From positions 1 through 11,346 of the forward strand of contig JACQVU010000044.1 of the NCBI GenBank assembly GCA_016209585.1: DNA of 11,346 nt, written 5' to 3'. The position numbers and the translations under genes are program-made. The stretch is from Planctomycetota bacterium (GTDB lineage Bacteria > Planctomycetota > UBA8742 > JACQVU01). The number at the start of each line of letters is the position of its first letter. Within the stretch, counting starts at the first letter, position 1. The notes under the pieces are model-generated. The model had not been told where the DNA came from, did not search any database, and worked only from the letters and a program-made list of their open reading frames with translations. Below, piece by piece: positions 6,078-11,346 of the stretch.

Positions 6078-7232
6078 TCAGTCGCCGCGCGGCAGCCGGT
6101 TGGCGTTGGTCACCACGGCCGCCCGAATGTCGGGCGGGGGAATGAAATCGTCGTCGGACAGGTTGTAGTTGAGGCGCAGCGTCTCGACCGAGGCTGAAAA
6201 AGCCTGCCCCTGCGTCGTCACCGCGCCGTCCGGCCGGCGGGCCAGGTAGACGCCGTCGTAGCCGGCTGGGAGTTTCACCGCGCGCCCCTTCGACGTCGCG
6301 GCTGGGCCGCCCCGCGCGCCGTGTTCGGGAACGAAGTCGCGGAAGTCGCGGAAGGTCACCTGCACGCTGGTCAACCCGCCGTCGAACGCCGGGAAGTCGA
6401 AGAGCCTGGCGCGCAACAGCATGTGGTCCGAGGTTCGGAAAAAGAACTCGTTGGTCACGCCGAACATCGTCTTGCGCGCCACGGTGGCCTCCTCCGGGTC
6501 GCCGAGGGGATCGAACAGCACGCGTTCCGTCCGGGACCATTCCAGCGGGCCGATCTCCGGCCCGTCGGCCAGCAGGGGGTAGAGGAAGACCAGTTCGCGG
6601 AAGAACTTGCGGATCAGCACTTCGCGCCGGTCTTTGGCGAACTTGGGGTCGCCGGCCGGGAAGGCCAGCGCCTGGTTGTTGGCGAAGCCCCAGGCGGCGT
6701 CGCCGAACTGCCCTTGCGCGAGCGAACTGCCCAGCCCGGTCACGTTGTAGATGTAGTGGCGCGGCAGCGCGAGGCGGTCGTACACCGTCAATTCGTGCAT
6801 GCCGGCCTCGCGCTGGTCGAACGCGGTGATTTTGATCCTGGCGCCGCAGTCGTAGACCGCGCGCAGCGCCTCCTCCCCGCCGCAGGCGGCCATGGCGTCG
6901 GCCAGCGCCTGTCGCGCGCGGGCCTGGCGGACGGCGTCGGTCAACGCCGGTTCCTCCGTGGTCGCCGAGGAGCCGGGCGGCGACGATGGCGCGGGCGGGT
7001 CGGGCGGCGCGGATGTCGCGGGTGATCCGGGCGGGGAGGGCGCTACCGACGCGCCAGGGCTTCCGCCGGGCGATGTCGCGGGGGCGCCGAGCGCGGCGTT
7101 GGAGTCGCCGGCTTCGGGTCGAGGGTTCACGTCGGTCGTGGCGCACCCGGCGATCAGAAGCACGGTGATCGCCAAGCCCAGGGAGGCGCGGACAACCCGT
7201 TGAACTGCTCCAGCCACGCGCGGGCTTCGCAT
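6078..7232 (-). CDS. Pro/Ser-rich lipoprotein, function unknown
   Basis: The 384-residue product has a basic N-region, a hydrophobic segment and a good lipobox (LIAGC, Cys30), so it should be lipidated and anchored in a membrane. Residues 40-92 are a Pro/Ser/Gly-rich tether. The rest (about 97-384) begins with a helix (DAVRQARARQALADAMAACGG) followed by many beta strands (ARIKITAFDQ, MHELTVYDRLALPRHYIYNV, SVQVTFRDFRDF). This layout recalls the LolA/LppX-like half-barrel of proteins that carry lipids, but no diagnostic motif is seen. The ATG at 7232 is preceded by AAAGG about nine bases upstream. It begins 12 bp after the DUF523 gene and is the last of three closely spaced genes, probably one transcript. 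Codons are strongly GC-ending. Confidence 0.85.
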   Translation of the reverse strand: MRSPRVAGAVQRVVRASLGLAITVLLIAGCATTDVNPRPEAGDSNAALGAPATSPGGSPGASVAPSPPGSPATSAPPDPPAPSSPPGSSATTEEPALTDAVRQARARQALADAMAACGGEEALRAVYDCGARIKITAFDQREAGMHELTVYDRLALPRHYIYNVTGLGSSLAQGQFGDAAWGFANNQALAFPAGDPKFAKDRREVLIRKFFRELVFLYPLLADGPEIGPLEWSRTERVLFDPLGDPEEATVARKTMFGVTNEFFFRTSDHMLLRARLFDFPAFDGGLTSVQVTFRDFRDFVPEHGARGGPAATSKGRAVKLPAGYDGVYLARRPDGAVTTQGQAFSASVETLRLNYNLSDDDFIPPPDIRAAVVTNANRLPRGD

Positions 7233-7244
7233 TGTCGAGACCTT

Positions 7245-7769
7245 TCAGGCGGGCTGGGGGACGGGATTTCGAGTCACGCACCCGCCTCGCGATGAGTCCG
7301 CGCTCTCTTCCGGCCGCGGCGCGGCCTTACCTTCGACGGGCGTCACGCGAATGCCCTCGCGCCGGAGAAGGGCCGCGAAGACCCCGTCGCCCGGCTCCAC
7401 GCCGCGGACGGTGTGCACGGCGCCGACGCCGCAAGAGGGCGAGCGCGCTTTAAGGTAGGCCTCGCGGACGGCGCCGCGGCGCAGCCCTTCTCCCAACGCC
7501 GCCCGCGCCCCCGCCACGAAGGCGGCGGTGAGGTCGGCGCCGCCATCGACGCGCACCACGCGGGCCGCGCCGTCAAGCACGCGCGCGCCGTCAGCCTCCA
7601 GCACGGCGGGGGGGCGTGGCGTGCCCAGGCCGCCAAGTTCCTCCGGGCAGACGGCGACGATGTCGCGCCCCGCCAGACTCTTGAGCAACGCCGGGTCGAA
7701 ACGGTTCATGCCGTCGTGCCGGCAATTCGCGCCCAGGAGGCACGCGCTGACCAGGACCGGTGGCGGCAT
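7245..7769 (-). CDS. DUF523 family protein, TudS-like Fe-S desulfidase candidate
   Basis: The sequence carries the DUF523 signature throughout: VSACLLGANCRHDG (Cys10, Cys16), VAVCPEELGGLGTPRPP (Cys41) and LKARSPSCG (Cys113). At 174 residues it has the length of a single-domain member. Characterised members (TudS) hold a [4Fe-4S] cluster with three of these cysteines and remove sulfur from thiouracil or 4-thio-UMP in the cytoplasm, a salvage step for thiolated nucleosides. Whether this member has that activity is inferred from the conserved cysteines. The last 25 residues are a low-complexity tail. The ATG at 7769 follows the previous stop by 16 bp without a clear Shine-Dalgarno, which suggests coupling to the upstream gene. 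Both neighbours are exported proteins, so the pairing looks positional rather than functional. Confidence 0.88.
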   Translation of the reverse strand: MPPPVLVSACLLGANCRHDGMNRFDPALLKSLAGRDIVAVCPEELGGLGTPRPPAVLEADGARVLDGAARVVRVDGGADLTAAFVAGARAALGEGLRRGAVREAYLKARSPSCGVGAVHTVRGVEPGDGVFAALLRREGIRVTPVEGKAAPRPEESADSSRGGCVTRNPVPQPA

Positions 7770-7785
7770 CAGACGGCGGTGAACG

Positions 7786-9000
7786 CTACTTCCAGTTCGT
7801 GGCGCTGGAGACCTTGGCCCACCGCAGCGGCGTGGCGCCGAGGAACTCGAAGGCGTCCACTTCCGCGCCGGCGGCCGGCAGCGAGGCTGACCCCTTGGCG
7901 TCCTTCACGACGATGGCCGCCCCGAAGGTTTTCGCGGCGCCGGCCGTGAGGCCCAGGCGGGCGTAGTCCACCGAGTACTCCACCACCCAGCCGTTGGCGG
8001 CCGCGTCTACTTTGCCGGCCGCGGTCCAGCCGGTGGGGGGCGCCCACTTCTCGGCGTCCTTGACGAATTGTGGGTACGCGCCCTCGGGCACGCCGGCCTG
8101 CCCGGCCGGGTTCGCGAGGTCCCAGACGGTCCCGTTGCCACGCACCTCGCGCAGCAGCGGCGTCCAGTTGTTCTTGGGCGTGTAGACCAGGTCCAGGTCG
8201 TCCGCGGCGGGCTTCTCGCCGCCGTCGTTCTTGGGATCCAGGAGCAGGTGCACTTCGCTCTTGGCCTTGACCTCACCCGGCATCTCCAGCAGGAAGAAGA
8301 CCTTGCCCCCCTGGTGCTTGACCGACAAGGTCGCTTCGCCCTCCCCCAGCGGGAACTTCACCTTCTTCCCGTCGGTCCACTCATTGGGCGCGGCTGCGCC
8401 GTCTACCTTCACCTCCGCGCCAGCCGGCACGGCGATCTCCACCGTTTTGAATTCCGCCGCGGCCTTCTTTTTTGCTTCAGCCTTGGCGGCGTCGGCGGCC
8501 GGGGTGGTTTCGGCCGGTTTCTCGTCGGCCCCGGGAAGGCCGGGAAGCCCCGGAAGGCCGGGAAGCCCCGGAATCCCCTGCGCGCCGCCCTGGCCATCGG
8601 AGGCGTTCTTCATCATCTGCTTGAGCATCTCGCCGATGCGGGCCATGGGGTCCTCGCCCCCCTGCGCGTCACCCTGTCCCTGGCCCCCGCCCAGCACGCC
8701 GCCCAGCACTTTCGAGAGCAGTTTGTTGGGATCCCCGCCCGACTCCTCCCACATCTGCTTCAGTTTCTCATCGGTGATGCCCATCGACTGCGCACGTTGC
8801 TTCACGAAGTCCGGGATAGGAGGCAGACCGACTGCCGGCGGAATCGCGGGGGGTTTCACGGCCGCGGGCGGAGAAGTCGGGGCGGCCGGCGTGGCGGCGT
8901 TTTCTTCCGCCCCGGCCTTTTTCTCTTCCTTCTTCTCCTCGGCCGCGACCATCGCCGCGGGGAGCACCACCATCGCCAGGGTGAGCAGAAGACGTTTCAC
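7786..9000 (-). CDS. Secreted protein with Gly-Leu-Pro tract and CBM9/DOMON-like domain
   Basis: A GTG at 9000 is chosen because AAGGA lies six bases upstream; the ATG at 9021 would overlap that ribosome binding site. The 404-residue product starts with a signal peptide (KRLLLTLAMVVLPAAMVAA, cleavage probably before Glu21), then a Lys/Glu and Pro/Ala-rich stretch, a helical region (about 64-133) with PDFVKQRAQSMGITDEKLKQMW, and a collagen-like GIPGLPGLPGLPGLPG tract (142-157). From about 197 to 404 is a beta-sandwich that resembles family 9 carbohydrate-binding or DOMON-like modules: KVDGAAAPNEW at its start, paired strands such as KVFFLLEMP, and LLLDPKNDGG...DDLDLVYTP. Such domains bind sugars or haem at the cell surface; the ligand here is unknown. 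It is the first gene of a three-gene run. Confidence 0.82.
   Translation of the reverse strand: MKRLLLTLAMVVLPAAMVAAEEKKEEKKAGAEENAATPAAPTSPPAAVKPPAIPPAVGLPPIPDFVKQRAQSMGITDEKLKQMWEESGGDPNKLLSKVLGGVLGGGQGQGDAQGGEDPMARIGEMLKQMMKNASDGQGGAQGIPGLPGLPGLPGLPGADEKPAETTPAADAAKAEAKKKAAAEFKTVEIAVPAGAEVKVDGAAAPNEWTDGKKVKFPLGEGEATLSVKHQGGKVFFLLEMPGEVKAKSEVHLLLDPKNDGGEKPAADDLDLVYTPKNNWTPLLREVRGNGTVWDLANPAGQAGVPEGAYPQFVKDAEKWAPPTGWTAAGKVDAAANGWVVEYSVDYARLGLTAGAAKTFGAAIVVKDAKGSASLPAAGAEVDAFEFLGATPLRWAKVSSATNWK
8534..8569. repeat. Two perfect 18-bp tandem copies encoding Gly-Leu-Pro repeats
   Basis: GGAAGGCCGGGAAGCCCC occurs twice in tandem and a further partial unit follows. On the minus strand it encodes the GLPGLP tract. 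Repeats like this change copy number readily by slippage. Confidence 0.85.
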
Positions 9001-9006
9001 GGGAAG

Positions 9007-9011
9007 TCCTT
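9007..9011 (-). promoter_or_regulatory. Ribosome binding site that fixes a GTG start
   Basis: The minus strand reads AAGGA inside a purine-rich GGAAAGGAAAGGA, six bases before the GTG at 9000. It supports the GTG over the ATG at 9021, which lies within this stretch. Confidence 0.65.
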
Positions 9012-9054
9012 TCCTTTCCATTCACGCCCGCGCGGCGGGCGGGACTCGCCGTGG

Positions 9055-9073
9055 CACGGCCTTCCAGGCCGTG
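9055..9073. repeat. REP-like hairpin (CACGGCC, TTCCA loop, GGCCGTG)
   Basis: A perfect 7-bp stem with a five-base loop lies in the 210-bp gap between the dehydrogenase gene and the secreted protein gene. The TGGCACGGCCTTCCAGGCCGTG form resembles a palindrome I remember as dispersed in planctomycete-like genomes. There is no T-run, so a plain rho-independent terminator is unlikely. The rest of the gap (9074-9210) shows no gene. Confidence 0.6.
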
Positions 9074-9210
9074 GCCGCGGCATTCAGACTACGCCCGGCT
9101 GCGAGCGCGCCAAGACGCCGCCTCACCGCATGGCTCCAGTCGTGGTTACGGCGACGGGCTTTCCATTGTTTGACGCCTTCGCACGCGCCGACGGGGAGAT
9201 CGTACCGCAT

Positions 9211-10503
9211 CTACCCGTTGGCCGCCACGCGGCGCCGGCGCTGGAACTCGAAGGCCACCTTGATCGCCCCCTGCGCCGGGCCGCGCACCGCGGTGCGGAT
9301 GGCCTCCTCATACTTGGAGAGCGGGTAGCGATGCGTGAGCAGCGGCGGCGCCCACCGGGGCGCGGCGCGCATGGCGTCAAACAGCCGTTCGTAGGGGTGG
9401 CGCGCGGTCTCGCCCTCGGCCGCCACCCCCGGAGCGTGGGCGATGGCGGCGGTGAGCGTGAGTTCGCGGAAGAAGAGCATCGACCAGTCGGGCACGAGGC
9501 GATCGGCCCAGTTGCAGGCGATGATCTGGGCGCGCTCCCGCGCCGCGCCCATGGCGACGGCCAGGCCGGCGCTGGCGCCCAGCGTCTCAAAAACCACGTC
9601 GGCGCCGCCGGCGAGGTGCGGCGCGCCGTGGTCCGTCTCCGTGAGGCGGTCGTCAAGCAGGCGAGCCAGCCGCGAAAGCACCTGCCCCGCGTCGCCGGCC
9701 AGCGTGGCGACGCCGTCGGCCCCCAGGTCGTAGGCCCAGCCGCCGTCGAAGGCGGCGTCGGCCAGGGCGATGATGCGGCAGCGGCGCTTGAGCGCCCGCA
9801 GCATCATGATGATGGCCAGCCCGGTGGCGCCGGTGCCCACGACGACCACGCGACGCGGGGCGGCCTCCAGCATGCGCTCCACGGCGGCCGAGGCGCGGGC
9901 GAAGGTGGGGACGAGCAGGGCTTCCTCGAAAGAGACCGTTTCCGGCAGGCGGAACAACTGGGCCTCGTGGGCCGCGAAGAACTCGCTCCACCCGCCGCCG
10001 GCGGTCTCGGCGGCGCCGATCTTGAAGCCGCCGGCCGCGGTGGCGGCGTCGGGGGCGATGGGCGGTCCGCCGGCGCCGGGGATACGGAACCAGGGGTCCA
10101 CCAGGACGCGGTCGCCGTCGGAGAAGGCCGTGACCTGGTCGCCTTTTTCCAGCACCGTGCCCACGGCCTCGCTGCCGGGGACGAAGCAGCGCGGGTAGAG
10201 GCCGGCGGAGAACTTGCCCTCGTCCAGCCGGCCGGCGAGGGAGGTGAGTTCGCCGGGGTCGATGCCGGCCAGCGCGGTTTTCACGCGAACCCAGCGCGGG
10301 CCGGGAAGCGGGCGCAGTTCCAGGTCGCGGATGGTGAAGTGGGTGAGGTCGAATTCGCGGGGCCGGAACTGGAACCCCTCGATGGCCCGCGCGATGTTGC
10401 GCAGGCCGGCTCGCGCCTCAGCCACCGCGGCGACCGGCGGAATGGCGTCCAGCGCGCGGGAGACGACCCCCTTCGGCGGATGTTCGTAGACGATGGACTT
10501 CAT
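9211..10503 (-). CDS. Medium-chain dehydrogenase/reductase lacking zinc ligands
   Basis: The 430-residue product follows the MDR alcohol-dehydrogenase plan: a GroES-like N-domain (about 60-200) with FVPGSEAVGTV and DGDRVLVDP, a Rossmann domain (about 217-345) with VVVVGTGATGLA (GxGxxG at 223-228) and Asp249 at the end of the second strand, which favours NAD(H), and a C-terminal return to the N-domain. Where zinc enzymes have Cys-Gly-x-Asp and Gly-His-Glu, this one has Gly80-Ile-Asp and Gly110-Ser-Glu, and the four-cysteine structural zinc lobe is absent. It is therefore probably a zinc-free MDR oxidoreductase; the substrate cannot be told. The ATG at 10503 follows AAGGGA and overlaps the stop of the upstream gene (ATGA), so the two are translationally coupled. 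A longer reading to 10599 would run back into that gene and is not favoured. Confidence 0.87.
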   Translation of the reverse strand: MKSIVYEHPPKGVVSRALDAIPPVAAVAEARAGLRNIARAIEGFQFRPREFDLTHFTIRDLELRPLPGPRWVRVKTALAGIDPGELTSLAGRLDEGKFSAGLYPRCFVPGSEAVGTVLEKGDQVTAFSDGDRVLVDPWFRIPGAGGPPIAPDAATAAGGFKIGAAETAGGGWSEFFAAHEAQLFRLPETVSFEEALLVPTFARASAAVERMLEAAPRRVVVVGTGATGLAIIMMLRALKRRCRIIALADAAFDGGWAYDLGADGVATLAGDAGQVLSRLARLLDDRLTETDHGAPHLAGGADVVFETLGASAGLAVAMGAARERAQIIACNWADRLVPDWSMLFFRELTLTAAIAHAPGVAAEGETARHPYERLFDAMRAAPRWAPPLLTHRYPLSKYEEAIRTAVRGPAQGAIKVAFEFQRRRRVAANG

Positions 10504-11021
10504 GATCCCTTGTTCCACCAGGAGAGGGAGGTGTTCTGGCGCATGCGCCGGGCCAGGAGGGCCAAGTCTTCCTGGAAAGCGGGAATCCGCGCCTTCCACT
10601 CGTCGTCAAACCGCGGGCTGAGACGCGGCTTCAGCACGAAGCAGAGGTCGCGCTGCAACTCGGCCTCCACCACCCAGCGACCGCGCGCTTCGCGGTTGAT
10701 CATCGTGAGGCTCACCAGCAACTTGACGAGCGAGTCGAACCGCCGATCGGCGATCTCAAACTGCACCGCCGGCGAGAAACCGTGCTCCGGATCGCCGGCC
10801 ATGGCCGCGGTGACCCGGATGCCGGGCAACTCAGCCAGGACCTTCACGAGAGGGTAGACCAGCGGGTCGAACCCCCGTTCCCGGGCCTCGCGCACGTCGA
10901 GCACGCGCTCCACCAGTTCGCCGGGTCCATCGACGTGGCCGCAGAGCGCGCACTCGCTCACGAAGCCCTGGTCCACGGCCACCGGGTGCAGCGATTCGTT
11001 GCCACATTCAACGCAACGCAT
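10500..11021 (-). CDS. Zinc-ribbon protein of unknown function
   Basis: The 173-residue product opens with a classic zinc ribbon: Cys3-x2-Cys6 and Cys24-x2-Cys27 (MRCVECGNES...ECALCGHV). The remainder is alpha/beta, with LVERVLDVREARERGFDPLVYPLVKVLAELPGI, a beta hairpin (AVQFEIADRRFDSLVKLLVSL) and a basic helical end. I do not recognise the family. The start ATG at 11021 is chosen because it gives the zinc ribbon directly; the frame stays open upstream only through the low-complexity GGGTGTT repeat (to 11144), which is not credible protein. No Shine-Dalgarno is visible. The stop overlaps the start of the dehydrogenase gene by four bases, so the two genes form a coupled pair and may share a pathway. 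Confidence 0.82.
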   Translation of the reverse strand: MRCVECGNESLHPVAVDQGFVSECALCGHVDGPGELVERVLDVREARERGFDPLVYPLVKVLAELPGIRVTAAMAGDPEHGFSPAVQFEIADRRFDSLVKLLVSLTMINREARGRWVVEAELQRDLCFVLKPRLSPRFDDEWKARIPAFQEDLALLARRMRQNTSLSWWNKGS

Positions 11022-11077
11022 GGGGACGGAGGAAGGGGCGAGGGGCGGGGGCCGGGGGTCAGGCGGAGTACCGCGGT

Positions 11078-11147
11078 GTTGGGGGTTGGGTGTTGGGTGC
11101 TGGGCCCAACACCCAACACCCAGCACCCAGCACCCAATACCCAACAG
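11078..11147. repeat. Inverted GGGTGTT/CCCAACA low-complexity repeat with G-quadruplex potential
   Basis: The left arm (about 11078-11104) is made of TTGGG, TGTTGGG and TGCTGGG words; the right arm (about 11104-11146) is built from their complements, CCCAACA and CCCAGCA. The arms meet at GGGCCC and can pair as a long imperfect hairpin. The left arm has four G-runs on the plus strand and the right arm gives at least four on the minus strand, so either strand could form a G-quadruplex. It lies between two divergent genes, where their promoters should be. Confidence 0.8.
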
Positions 11148-11153
11148 CCAAGG

Positions 11154-11346
11154 TTGGTAGCAGATCGTTTTCGGTCGAGCGTCACATTGATGTTGGCGCT
11201 GGTTGGCGTGCTCGCCGCACCTCTTTGGGCGCGAGCTGAAAAGCAGAGCAAGGAAGAAACCAAACTCATCAAGCGGGTGGAACAGTTTTATCGGTTGTTC
11301 GTTAGCGCAGAATGGAGCAAGGTGGAGCCATTCGTCACGCCGGAGA
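11154..11346 (+). CDS. Secreted protein, 3' end cut by the window
   Basis: A plus-strand frame is open to the window end. From the TTG at 11154 it reads MVADRFRSSVTLMLALVGVLAAPLWARA, a good signal peptide with a basic N-region and an AxA cleavage site before Glu. The ATG at 11190 gives a shorter, uncharged signal (MLALVGVLAAPLWARA) and is the main alternative. The mature part begins EKQSKEETKLIKRVEQFYRLFVSAEWSKVEPFVTPE, a helical start. This resembles small exported proteins with a SnoaL/NTF2-like or DUF4440-like beginning, but too little is visible to assign it. It is the only plus-strand gene and is divergent from the zinc-ribbon gene. Confidence 0.6.
   Translation, partial: MVADRFRSSVTLMLALVGVLAAPLWARAEKQSKEETKLIKRVEQFYRLFVSAEWSKVEPFVTPE

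Noticed and set aside
5956..7281. A 441-codon minus-strand ORF overlapping the lipoprotein gene
   Set aside because: Its translation is Arg/Pro/Gly-rich in the wrong frame, whereas the frame at 6078-7232 has a lipobox and a globular domain.
9055..9073. Rho-independent terminator after the dehydrogenase gene
   Set aside because: The hairpin has no following T-run on either strand and lies about 140 bp after the stop; a REP-like palindrome fits better.
8068..10857. A 929-codon plus-strand ORF spanning several genes
   Set aside because: It is antisense to the secreted protein, the dehydrogenase and part of the zinc-ribbon gene, each with recognisable domains. The translation is Arg/Gly/His-rich without domains; long open antisense frames are expected at this GC content.
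11022..11144. N-terminal extension of the zinc-ribbon ORF
   Set aside because: It translates the GGGTGTT repeat into low-complexity Trp/Gly/Pro sequence, while the ATG at 11021 starts directly at the zinc ribbon.

Overview
The window is GC-rich bacterial DNA with dense genes, nearly all on the minus strand, so it reads from high to low coordinates. It looks like a fragment of an environmental or metagenome-derived genome. Planctomycete-type leucine-rich repeats of about 24 residues ('VTDAG'), several Pro/Ser-rich lipoproteins, short minisatellites and REP-like palindromes in the gaps suggest Planctomycetota or a relative. That placement is an inference; there is no rRNA or tRNA here to test it.

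Right part (about 6078-11346): ordinary chromosomal genes of very high GC. At the far right a secreted protein gene leaves the window on the plus strand. Divergent from it, across a hairpin-forming GGGTGTT-type repeat, is a zinc-ribbon protein gene whose stop overlaps (ATGA) the start of a medium-chain dehydrogenase/reductase that lacks the usual zinc ligands. After a gap with a REP-like hairpin comes a closely spaced run of three genes: a secreted protein with a Gly-Leu-Pro tract and a CBM9/DOMON-like domain, a DUF523/TudS-family Fe-S desulfidase candidate, and a Pro/Ser-rich lipoprotein.

Boundary (5709-6077): a 369-bp gap without a gene, carrying TGTCAGT-type heptamer repeats. It separates the chromosomal genes from the left part.

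Left part (1-5708): a different kind of cluster. Its first gene encodes a 326-residue all-beta protein that I read as a double jelly-roll (DJR) major capsid protein, the fold of tailless PM2/PRD1-like viruses. Next come a 79-bp three-hairpin REP-like element, a modular protein with a CPTC motif and a Gly/Pro linker, a probable lipoprotein, a 45-codon ORF, a 660-residue leucine-rich-repeat lipoprotein, and the start of a beta-rich gene that runs off the left edge. The 45-codon ORF and the left-edge gene share an identical 41-bp stretch encoding the same N-terminus (MxSFRTHEFPIDAAGG). From about position 3950 (inside the modular gene, at its linker) to about 240, base composition is visibly lower in GC, apart from the 45-codon ORF. 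I interpret this as a DJR provirus or capsid-bearing element that has acquired a lower-GC cargo segment by recombination. The packaging ATPase that would confirm this is not in the window and would have to lie left of position 1.
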